A DNA stretch of 64,000 nucleotides, taken from NCBI RefSeq assembly GCF_014633365.1, contig NC_068338.1, positions 14,704,616 to 14,768,615 on the forward strand, written 5' to 3'. Below, in pieces: positions 44,537 to 54,646 of this stretch. How positions within the stretch are numbered: position 1 is the stretch's first letter; each line of letters begins with the position of its first letter. Source of the DNA: Diospyros lotus. Lineage: Eukaryota > Streptophyta > Magnoliopsida > Ericales > Ebenaceae. Below the pieces are notes generated by a model. That model had not been told where the DNA came from, searched no databases, and saw only the letters and a list, made by a program, of their open reading frames with translations. The position numbers and the translations under genes were made by a program.

Positions 44537-45711
44537 TGTAACACCCCGTTTTTCCAAGCGTGTCATAACTTAGGATAATTCTAGGATAATAATTTTTTTC
44601 TTTTCAAAACTAATGCTAAACCATATCATTCCTCATATCCACCCCAAAATTTTCGTTCATCTATCTCGAATGAGAATCATCATAGACATCAAATACGGAA
44701 GCTAAGAATCGAACCTTAACTTTAAGAATAACCATAAATAAGGTTATACATCATCATCCTTCAAAACGTTCAGAATTCAAAATAACAGAACTTAAATACA
44801 TAGACTGTATATACATATAGCCAATACATTATATACTTTTTCAAAGTACCATTACATGCTTCTTTCATTCTTGTTTCTGATACAATATCCATATGGAACG
44901 TTTGAATATTCTAGGGGTACAGCCCAAGTTAGATGCTAAATCATCTAAGTGAGGTCTCATTTAATAAAATCTCATGCGTGACATGCAAGTGCAAAATGCA
45001 TCATCCTTCTTTTCGTGCTAATTATCATTTTGCAACCCTACTTCCAAGGGCGGGATGTGCTTTATCATATGTGATAGATTAGCGATATCATGATCCTAAT
45101 TATCATTTATGCGACCCTACTTCCAAGGGAGGGATGCACTTACAACATCCGTGATAGATTAGCGATATCATGATGCTAATTATCATTTATGCGACTCTAC
45201 TTCTAAAGGCATGATGTACTTACAACATCTGTGATAGATTAGCAATATCATCATTCCATATGCGATACATGCCAAAAAAATATTATGAATATACATATGC
45301 ATCACAACACATCATATGAATGCATTTTTAAATGTATTATGCATCTCAACACATGACAATAAGACAAATAAAGCATTTTCATATTATTTTAAAAAATAAC
45401 TCTTTAGGTAGGAACACTCACCTCGAAACTCATGTCGGGCTTCTAATGTACTCAGTTTGGAACCTCAATGTACCCTTGACTTAGCCTCTCAGGATTTCTT
45501 GGTATGCGTGCCTTGACATCAAAAAGTGCCTCCAGACAATTTCCTAACTTCGAGCATGCTCCTCTAACCCCAAATTAATTTTTCAAATTTTCTAAAATTT
45601 CTCAAAAACTTTTCCTAATTTTTCTCCATTTTCCCCTTATTTTTCAATTTTTTTTTCTTTTCTTTTTCTTTTTCCTTTCCTTTTCTTCCTTCTTTATCCT
45701 TTTTTTTCTAA
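44537..45711 (-). repeat. Inverted partial LTR arm
   Basis: Read on the - strand this ends GGAAAAACGGGGTGTTACA and contains the segments CCTAGAATATTCAAACGTTCC, GAGACCTCACTTAGATGA and three units of an about 85-bp tandem repeat (45030-45260: GATAGATTAGCGATATCATGA, ATTATCATTTATGCGACCC). The inner end is a long pyrimidine tract (45640-45710) that mirrors the purine tract at 46755-46830. Confidence 0.8.
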
Positions 45712-47998
45712 TTTAACGCCTCAAAATAAAAGAAAGTAATTTCAAAACTTTTAGGAATTTTTCAAGTGACTATGAAGTAGTTCAAAAAATTAGAAGTTGG
45801 TGTAATAAACCGAATCCACTGAGTGGAGTACCCTAGAACTTAGATCCATAGAAGAAGGATATGATATTGACGAGCATCTAGAGAAGAGATTTATGATGCT
45901 GAAAGAAATTAAAATGGAGAGAGTTTTCAGTACAGCTAAAATACAGCTTGAAAAATTGAATGGTCGTAAGGGACTTTCGAAAAGTCAATGGAACCCTGAG
46001 AGGACTTCGATTTTATCTAAGGATTAACCCTGAAGTGATTTTGGAATGAAATAAAGAATTGGTGAGGGTGCAAAGACAAAATTGTGCTTATCAAGTAATT
46101 TTGAGTAATTAATTTTGGGATTTTAAGTATCTTAATGCAAATTAATTCAATGTTTGAGGGTGTAATTGTAATTAGAGAAATACCCAAATGAAATAAGGAT
46201 GACATTCGAGGTTTAATGTTTATTTTCTCTTATATCATAGTGTATTATATAAATTATATATATATATATACGCGTGATGGCCAAGGCGGTGAAATAAAAG
46301 ATGGAAGCAAAATTGGATTTAACTAGAAGCAGAGGATCTTAGCATCCAAGCTACAAACAAATACAATACTATGTAATAATATATTATACAATATATAATA
46401 CATATATGGGTGCCGCAATCGAATTGAAAATGGAAGTAGAAGTAATTGGAGAAACTAGCAGTGGAGGAGGCTATAAATTGATTGAAGTGGAAGAAAGAAA
46501 TTAGGAAGCAGAGAGCTTGGCCGAGAGTGGGAAGAAAGAATGAAAGAAGATGGAAAAAGAGAGCAAGCGGCAGCCATGGCCGCACGTAGTGGCCACGAGC
46601 AGCAGCGTGATAGGCGACGGTGCTAGCAACGGCCGGCGGAGGTGGCGTGCGGTGGCAGTATGGCAAGAGAACGGTGGCTAGTGGTGGCGCCCGCAGGAGG
46701 TGGCCGGCGATTGACACGCACAAGGGGTGGCTGGTGGCTGGAATGGAAGCGCAGGGACAGAGAAAGAGGAAGAAGAAGGAACAAAAGAAAAAGAAAAGAA
46801 AGAAAAATGGGGAAATGAGAAAAAAAAATGGACAAAAATTAGGAAAAACTTTCGAGAAATTCTAGAAAATTTGGAGAATTAATTTGGGGCTAGAGGAGCA
46901 TGCTTGAAGCCAAGAAATTATCTGGGCACGTGTTTTGATGTCAGGACACACATACCGAGAAAGTCTAAGAGGCTAAGTCAAGGGTACATTGAGGTTCCGA
47001 ATTGAGTACATTAGAAGCCCGATATGAGCTTTGAGATGAGTGTTCCTACCTAAAGAGTTATTTTTCAAAATAATACGAAAATGTTTTATTTGTCATATTG
47101 TCATGTGTTGGAGATGCATAATACATTTAGAAATGCATTCATATGATGTGTTGTGATGCATATGTACATTCATAATATTTCTTTAACATGTATTGCATGT
47201 GGAATGATGATATCGCTAATCTATTACGGATGTTGTAAGTACATCCCACCCTTGGAAGTAGGGTCGCATAAATGATAATTATCATCTTGATATCGCTAAT
47301 CTATCACAGATGTTGTAAATGCATCTCGACCTTGGAAGTAGGGTTGCATAAATGATAATTAGCATCATGATATCGCTAATCTATCACGGATGTTGTAAAT
47401 GCATCCCGACCTTGGAAGTAGGGTTGCATAAATGATAATTAGCATCATGATATCGCTAATCTATCACGGATGTTGAAGCACATCCCACCCCTGGAAGTAA
47501 GGTCGTAAAATGATAATTAGCATGAAATGAAGGATTATACATTTTACACTTGCATGTCACGCATGAGATTTTATTAAATGAGACCTCACTTAGATGATTT
47601 AGCATCTAACTTGGGCTATGGCCCTGGAATATTCAAACATTCTAGATGGAAATTGCAGCATAAATGAGGATAAAGAGGCATGTAATGGTACTTCGCAAAA
47701 GTACATAATATATTGGCTATATGTATATGCAGCTTATGTATTTAAGTTCTACTATTTTGAATTCTAAACGTTTTGAAGGATGATGATGTATAAACTTATT
47801 TATGGTTAATGTTAAAGTTAAGGTTCGATTCTTAGCTTCCGCATTTGATATCTATGATGATTCTCATTCGAGATAGATGAATGAAAATTTTGGGATGGAT
47901 ATGAGGAATGATATGGTTTGCCATTAATTTTGAAAAAAAAAATTATTATCCCAAAATTATCCTAAATTATAACATGCTTGAAAAAATGGGGTGTTATA
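45712..47998 (+). repeat. Nearly complete LTR arm in + orientation
   Basis: It starts TTTAACGCCTCAAAATAAAAG, probably a TGTAACGCC start with one change. It proceeds through U3-like text shared with 27499-30191 (GGAGTACCCTAGA, ACGAGCATCT, TACAGCTAAAATACAGCT) and a GC-rich middle (46560-46760). Four units of the 85-bp repeat follow (47205-47520), and it ends GGGGTGTTATA. Short frames on either strand are incidental. Confidence 0.78.
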
Positions 47999-48003
47999 TC
48001 TAA

Positions 48004-48115
48004 TGTTCAACCAACATGGAAATCTGCGCCAGCAAGATTATGAAGGATCATCCCGAGGAAACATAGCATGCAATGGAAGCGATTTTTAATCAAAAAACGT
48101 TCCCCATATTGATTA
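48004..48115. other. Continuation of the interrupted relic
   Basis: About 110 bp of the sequence broken at 44536, ending at GATTA (48111-48115), one copy of the TSD of the next LTR. No gene. Confidence 0.4.
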
Positions 48116-49547
48116 GAATCTAGGAGACTTACTTTTTCGGCGGATTACCGGACGGAATGGAGCGATAGGAGCAGGATGAGCGGGAACTTCTTCTCGTAGT
48201 GGAGACGACGGCTGTCCTGCAATCCTTCGGCTTCTTCGCATTAGAACTCAAAAGCACTCTTTCGATCTTCCGGAGTATGACTCGAACTCGTGGCCTCTCT
48301 TTCGGTGAAGAAGAGCAAAAACGACCTTGGATGAAAAACAACCAAAGAGAGATATATATAGGGAGAACCCTAGGGTTAAAACCCTAGTGGGACAAACCCT
48401 AATGGGCCAAGTCTATTTAATTAATTTTCTAATTGGGTTAGCCCAATTAATTAATTAAACTAATGAACTATTATTTTATTCTAGCCCAATTAATTATAGA
48501 CCATCCTGAATAAAATAATTCTCTCTCAATGTAATTCACCCAACAAGCCAAATGTATTAAAAAATACATGAGTTACATCAAGCTTCCCCGGGGACCAAAA
48601 GACAAATTATTCACGGCTACTAAAATGACCAAAATATCCCTGCTACCTAGTAGCTATATTTTGTAATTCTAAGTGTTCCAACTATCACCATATGGTAACA
48701 CTGACCCCACGAATAATTTTGCATATGCCATGTCTTTGACCTACTAGTGTAATGACGAAAATACCCCTCTGCGTAACACCCATCATTTAGAAAGGAATAA
48801 TGTACTAACACCTCTCTAAATGATTTCTACCATCCTTAGATCACTAGTCCAATAATCCGTGACTACTCGAATGTACTTGCTTATCACTGGGAGCTACCCA
48901 GAAGCACACACTCTTAAGTTACGTTCCCAGGGCCCTGGATTATTTGATTATTCTTGGACAATCACAAGGGGGTGAATCACAGAAACTATCTTGTATTAGT
49001 CTGTCTTAGCTAATTAGAAACCATACTCCCAACTCAAAAGGATATTGATCTTTGATAGACCTCACCTACAATGAATCTAAGAATATAGCTCTAGGTTCAC
49101 TAGACCACCAACTAATACTCAAGTATTAGAGTACTCGTCCACGTAGTAGCAGCGATAGACTAGCTCCATGATAATTAGTACTTTGTCATTAGCTTCTATC
49201 ACGGGTCCACTCTACGCATTCCAAATGCGCTTGTACAATTAGAGTAAACGGACTGTTTACTGGCTAAGGCAAGCCATCCTCCATTAAGATCTATTGCACA
49301 ATGATCTTATCATGATAGAATGCCCAGTTCTATCAAAAGATCAAGAGTAATATTTTTCTTGCTTATTAAGTACCCATGATTCATGCCTAACTGTGAAGAA
49401 CGACCCATCACATGAATCACTTACTTAATAGCATGGACACTTTTCCAACAATTAAATGCAAATAATATATGTGCCATGAACCGAATAAAAGAAACATCAT
49501 TACCATAAATTAAACAAAACATGTCTTTAGGGCATACATTTCCAACA
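48116..49547 (-). mobile_element. Solo LTR of a Copia element, - strand
   Basis: On the - strand it starts TGTTGGAAATGTATGCCCTA, a start common among plant Copia LTRs. A perfect TSD GATTA flanks it (48111-48115 and 49548-49552). The inner 3' end reads CTAGATTC on the - strand, not the canonical CA, so that end is either mutated or one or two bases off. A TATA-like TATATATAGGG lies near 48352-48362. No coding sequence is present. Confidence 0.72.
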
Positions 49548-49552
49548 GATTA

Positions 49553-49792
49553 CAGTGCAAGCAAAAATGCTCAAGCAAAGACAACACTAACTAAAAACTA
49601 ACCCATTGTAAATCGCAAATGTAGGTGCATATACCGAACCACGCAAACAAAACGTATTTGTACCAAGAAATGTAGTAGTGTTAGCATGTGCGTATTTCTC
49701 ATATATACATATGCGCTTTGTTTGTTTTGCAGCAACTCAGAAATAGACCGAGAGTCTAACTTAGCTTATATTGGAGAGCCAAGGGGATGGAA
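49553..49792. other. Short unique spacer
   Basis: No feature. It ends with TGGAA (49788-49792), the left TSD of the tandem element. Confidence 0.5.
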
Positions 49793-52519
49793 TGTAATAC
49801 CCGAGAATGATTTGAGGTCATAAATAATATTTGATGAAGGGCATAAATGGACTTTGTGGAAAATAAGACTATAGGGTACACTAACGCAACTTTGGACGAT
49901 TGAATTAGTCAGAGGGAGTACCCTGGACCCTAGATAGCCAAGGAAAATGGTATAGTATCGACAAGTAATACGAGTTATGATTTTAGGCATCAAAAGAAGT
50001 TGGATCGGGAACGGTTCCCGGTACAGCTAAAAAAAGGCAATTGTGATTTAGGCTGAAATACTGAATTATCGTACGGGGTATCCGGGAAGTCAATGGAACC
50101 CCAAGGAAGTTCATATTTGGCATATAGAGTAACCCTTCAGTAGTTTTTGGAAGAAACAAAAGGGTTTGTAGCTAAAACGAATATTCGGGCCTAAGTGCAG
50201 TTTTTTCGAAATTGACGGAGGGAGATCGAAACGATATTTTTTCGGAATTTTAAAGAGAGTGTTTTGGGATATTTCAAAGGGTTATAAAGGTCTTTAAAGA
50301 GAAGTTCAGTTTTTGAGCCGGGGGTAAAATCGTAATTTTTGAGGTTGGAGTAAAAGTGTAATTTATCGAAAAATTAGGGGCATTAGCGCAATTAGTCCAT
50401 TTTTCAGGGACTAAAATGCAATTAAAAATTAGCCCGGGGACCATATTGAAAAGGGTCTAAGTGCAATTATCCAAAAGTTCGGGCCAAAGTGTAATTCTTG
50501 AAATCTTTTTACTAGGGGCATTTGGGAGATTCAGGAAAAAGCTTCATAAATGAATTTAGAGATAAGGATGAAGTCTCATGATGACGTTAGAGATAAGATG
50601 AAGGCTCATGATGACTTTAAGGATAAGATTTGTATAAGATTTGATTGGATAAGAAAAGATTTGATTTAGATAACAATGATTACAAAAGATATTAGAAGAT
50701 TTGGAATGATTATAGAAGATTTACAATGATTGCAGAGAATCTTAGAAGATTTTGGAATGATTACAAAAGATATTAGAAGATTTGGAATGATTATAGAAGA
50801 TTTACAATGATTGTAGAGAATCTTAGAAGATTTTGGAATGATTTGCAAAAGATATCAAAAGATTTGGAATGATTATAGAAAATATTAGAAGATTTGGAAT
50901 GATTGGAAAAGATTTTGAAAGATTTGAAATGATTGCAGAATATATATTTCTTGGTGGCTAAGTTTCCTAAACATATAAATAGGGGCTCAAGGCTAAGGAT
51001 TCTCTCATTCGAAGTTGTGATACATTTGTGCTAGACGAGAGTGCTTCGGGTTTAGTGGATAGAGGGTTTTTAAAGCATACGCGAGGCATCACACGCGTAG
51101 AGCACTTAGGCAGCGCGTGAGGACCTGTAAGAGGGTGGTTTGGTTAAAAGACTTGAGGAGTTGCACGAAAATTGAGGTTGGGCACAAGATTCGAGGTGTT
51201 CTGAGTTTCGTTCAAGATGAGTTGTTCGCTACCAAAATTTGGCTTTCTTGTGAGTGGTTCTCCTCCAAAACTTGATTTATTGTGCTTGTTCTATCTGAAC
51301 ATATGGTGATTTCATGCAAAATGGTTTTGTGCATTAAAATGGTAACCGATGACGGTTGGATTTATGAGGGAGGTTTGTCCCTAAACGTTTTGAACTGTGC
51401 ATTGCATTTTATAAATGTTGTTTATACGATGCATTGAATTGTGAATTGTGGCATTGTCTTGAGTTTTATGTGTACGTATGGAATGTCAGCCTCGGATGTT
51501 GTCTGGATAGTGTAGCCATAATTCTCCAAGGGCGTGACGGAATAATAGGGGTATCTGATGCTAGTGTGCATGTCAGGATAGCCGCCTTGGTTTCCGTGCC
51601 AGACCGTTTGGTCAGGGAAGTTGCACTAGGACGACTAGGTGATCCATACTGTGTTGTTCATGTGGGATGTCAGCCTAGGATGTTGTCTGGATAGTGTAGC
51701 CGTAATTCTCCAAGGGCGTGACGGAATAATAGGGGTATCTGATGCTGGGTGTGCATGTCAGGATAGCCGCCTTGATTTCCGTGCCAGGCCGTTTGGCCAG
51801 GGAAGTTGCACTAGGACGACTAGGTGGTCCATGTGAAATTTTGGAGTTGGGATTGTATGGTGGTTCCTGGATGCTTAAGGTGGGAACGTATTCTGGTGAG
51901 ATGCGTTGGCAGCCCCATTTAAGCTAGAATCGCGTCGCGTCGTCGTGTCGTCGAGTCGGTGTGGTGGCGTAGCTTTTAGAGAGATTGCTCTTTCCCCATG
52001 GTAGGGTTAAGCGCGTGGGAATTCTCTTGAGCTAGGGCTTACCGGGTATATTGGTTTATTTCATGTCTTGCATTATTCATGAAAAATGTGTTTTGAACTC
52101 TCACTTAGATGATTCATCATCTAATTTGGACTTTGTCCCTGGAATATTCAAACGTTCCAGGTGAAGGCAGCGGTGCAAAAGGGAAAGGAATCGTCGAGGA
52201 GTGACGGCGATTAGCAGATAGTTTACATTATGTCTTTTCAATTATGCTATTTACTTTTGAAAACGTCATGTAAACGTTGGTGCAACTTTATATATAAATA
52301 AAGTGGTTTTGGTTATGACCTGTTGAGGTTTCGATCTAGCTTCCGCATTTGTGTTGGTGAACCTGTCTTGGTTTATTAATGGTTCATAGTTGATATACTG
52401 AGAAGGTGTAACGGGATCTTCGGGGAATGGTTTGTGTGATGGGTTTTTGTTTGAAAAAAAAAAAATTTATCCCCGGAATCTTACGTTACGTTAACGCTCC
52501 CAGGAATTGGGGTGTTACA
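49793..52519 (+). repeat. Tekay-like LTR 1
   Basis: It is 2727 bp, TGTAATACCCGAG to GGGGTGTTACA. It has a TATA box TATAAATAGGGG at 50974-50985, an AATAAAG signal near 52296, an 81-bp duplication of GATTTGGAATGATT-type text in U3 (about 50677-50835) and a 187-bp duplication in R (about 51478-51830). It differs from LTRs 2 and 3 at about eight positions, all before 50546. Confidence 0.93.
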
Positions 52520-52521
52520 AT

Positions 52522-52533
52522 TGGTATCAGAGC
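52522..52533 (+). promoter_or_regulatory. Primer-binding site, copy 1 (tRNA-iMet)
   Basis: TGGTATCAGAGC begins two bases after the LTR end. It is complementary to the 3' end of initiator tRNA-Met, as in most plant LTR elements. The second copy is at 57375-57386. Confidence 0.92.
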
Positions 52534-53114
52534 GAGGTTTGGAATTTAAGAGACTCTGATTAGGGTTTGAAATGTAAGGGATTCTGATTAGAGCGATGGT
52601 TATTTAAAGATTATAGATTTCGTTGGAAATTTAGAAACTATCGATTCGAGGGCAATAGTTGAAATTTCATGTGGAGTAATGAGATAACTGGTAGTTATCG
52701 GGAATGATCGAGTTAGAAATAATTCGATCCGGATCAAGGATCCTAGGGATATTAAACTCAGGATGATTTGATAAGTGTTTTGGAGAATCGAGTTTAAGGA
52801 TTTTGAGGATTGATTTTGATGATAGGGATCTCAAAATAAATGTTGTGAGGATCGAGGTAAGGTACCTCAAGGAAACAACTCATAGGAACGAGTCAATAGT
52901 GTTTAGTTCAAATGTTGATCTAGAAAATGAAGTGGTCGGGTTGTAGGATTTAGTCCCGTAAAGATGATTGGAGATTAGAAATTGTCACTATTCATGATTT
53001 GAGATTTGGACAGGGTATCCTTAATGGTTGTGGGACCTGAAAGATCTTTTACCAAGATAGAGATTATCTTTACGTGAGATTTGCACTGATTAAGGAAGTG
53101 TTTTTCTTTTTCAG

Positions 53115-54305
53115 ATGGTGAAAACTCGAAGAGTCATGGATCTCAGCGAGCGAGATGAAAGTGACAGTAGTAGCAGTCATCATAGCCGTTCTGCGAATCG
53201 TGTCACAAACGATGGACGACAGGAGGAGCGATCAGGTCCTAGTGAGAATAGATTTGATCGAATGGAAAGAATCTTAGAAGGCATGCTGACACATGTAACG
53301 AGGAATGAGCCATCGAGGCATACAACTCATGTGTTGGATCAGTATCGCCGACAGAGACCCCCGGTGTTCAGGGGAAAAGCAGAAGACGACCCCTGCATGG
53401 CGGAATACTGGATGGAGCAAACCGAGAAGCTGCTCCAACATTTGCAGTGCAGTGACGAAGATAAGGTCAACTGTGCTACATTCATGCTTGAGGAAGACGC
53501 TGCACGATGGTGGCAATCAGCCCAGCGAGCTTTGCAAAGGACACCTAGGCAAGTGGAACAAGATCCAAGGCCAAGGCAAGCTCAACCTGTGACTTGGGCT
53601 AGATTCAAGGAAGCGTTTGACACAAAATATTTTCCTCGAAGCTGGAGAGAAGAAAAGACTTGGGAGTTCATGAAATTAAAGCAGACTGACGAGATGTCGG
53701 TGACCCAATATGACGTAAAGTTTACTCAACTGATCCGGTATGTACCTATGTACGAAGCCGATGAGTGGCAGAAAGCCCAGAAATTTGTGGGTGGATTGAA
53801 AGTAGGACTGCAGCAAGCTCTTAGCTCGTGGACTTTGGACACCTACAATGAGGCATTGCATAGAGCCTTATCCACTGAGACTAATCTACTGCGAGTTAGT
53901 TTGATTCGATCGGATGAGAAGAAGAAAGATCCGAAAGGTGGGGAGCATAAATCAGATGGAAGGAACTCCAAAAGCAATGAGCCATGTTCTCGATGTGGCA
54001 AGGTACACTCCGGGAAACAATGTTTCCAAGGACATATTCGATGTTTTTCGTGTGGTGAAGAAGGACACAAGAAAAATGATTGTCCTAAGAATAAAGAGGC
54101 ACCACCAACCGGGAATCGAATGAGGATTACATGTTTTTCGTGTCAACAACCTGGTCACTACTCGAGCGAATGTCCAAAGAGGCAGAAGGTGGAACAAATG
54201 GGAAAAACAAACGAGGCTCAAAAACCTCGCCCTGGACGAGTTTTCTACCTGTCAAAGGATGACGACGATATCTACTGGACAAAAGAGAAAGGTACGTCGA
54301 GTTAA
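53115..54305 (+). CDS. gag: Gypsy gag polyprotein, copy 1 (396 aa)
   Basis: An uninterrupted gag frame. The N-terminus MVKTRRVMDLSERDES is polar. The retrotransposon gag (capsid) domain is at about residues 85-250, with EEDAARWWQSAQRAL, TWARFKEAFDTKYFP and EFMKLKQTDEMSVTQYDVKF. Three zinc-binding motifs follow: a short CSRCGKVHSGKQC (about 291-303), CFSCGEEGHKKNDC (310-323) and CFSCQQPGHYSSEC (340-353). It ends with an acidic, Lys-rich tail after FYLSKDDDDIYW. Related autonomous elements continue into protease here; this frame stops. Gag should form the particle that packages element RNA. The ATG follows directly on TTTTTCTTTTTCAG, a strong splice-acceptor-like sequence. Confidence 0.93.
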   Translation: MVKTRRVMDLSERDESDSSSSHHSRSANRVTNDGRQEERSGPSENRFDRMERILEGMLTHVTRNEPSRHTTHVLDQYRRQRPPVFRGKAEDDPCMAEYWMEQTEKLLQHLQCSDEDKVNCATFMLEEDAARWWQSAQRALQRTPRQVEQDPRPRQAQPVTWARFKEAFDTKYFPRSWREEKTWEFMKLKQTDEMSVTQYDVKFTQLIRYVPMYEADEWQKAQKFVGGLKVGLQQALSSWTLDTYNEALHRALSTETNLLRVSLIRSDEKKKDPKGGEHKSDGRNSKSNEPCSRCGKVHSGKQCFQGHIRCFSCGEEGHKKNDCPKNKEAPPTGNRMRITCFSCQQPGHYSSECPKRQKVEQMGKTNEAQKPRPGRVFYLSKDDDDIYWTKEKGTSS

Positions 54306-54646
54306 GTTCAATGTTGTCAATTTCTGTGTGATTTTGTCATATGCATTAGCAATAAAGTCGGCTGGGAGTCAATGAAATGTATTTTGAGGACACGATTAGA
54401 AATAATATTAAGTATTATGAATTATTTTGGATATGTGTAACCGCCTGTTTTGAGCTACAACAAGATATTCTGGAAGATAAGAGACATGTTTGGTAAGCTC
54501 GAATCATATAGAGATGTAGGTTATGAGTAAATTCTAAGGATTAGGAATGGTAATTAGGACATTTCAATTGGGAGACATTAACAATAGTAGTGATTCAATT
54601 ATCACGGACCAAATTTCGAGGACGAAATTTATTTAGGGGGGGAGAA
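54306..54646 (+). other. Post-gag remnant and polypurine tract, copy 1
   Basis: About 340 bp without an ORF. The last codons (54612 on) read NFEDEIYLGG and then run into the LTR. An N-F-E-D-E-I type ending is, from memory, typical of the C-terminus of plant chromovirus pol, so the element looks like an internal deletion of a full one. The tract AGGGGGGGAGAA at 54635-54646 directly precedes the LTR. The copy-2 equivalent is 59159-59499, with the tract at 59488-59499. Confidence 0.7.

Larger units (their letters stand above)
44537..47998. mobile_element. Inverted-LTR insertion (both outer ends are U5 ends), TSD TCTAA
   Basis: The left end TGTAACACCCCG and right end GGGGTGTTATA are both the 3' terminus of a Tekay-like LTR, one on each strand. 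A perfect 5-bp TSD TCTAA (44532-44536 and 47999-48003) flanks the 3462-bp unit. The left arm (44537 to about 45711) is an inverted copy of the R-U5 part. The right portion (about 45712-47998) is a nearly complete LTR in + orientation. The arms match in order over about 1.1 kb, with many substitutions. No gag, pol or recombinase is present. Integration through two U5 ends is not the normal product of reverse transcription. Confidence 0.82.

Noticed and set aside
46319..46865. Frames on both strands in the GC-rich middle of the + LTR arm
   Set aside because: Low-complexity Lys/Glu or Leu/Phe runs from purine/pyrimidine tracts.
44537..47998. DIRS-type retroelement, because of inverted terminal repeats
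   Set aside because: No tyrosine recombinase or RT is present, and a 5-bp TSD indicates DDE integrase.
53274..54221. Antisense and alternate frames over gag
   Set aside because: Shadows of an intact gag frame.
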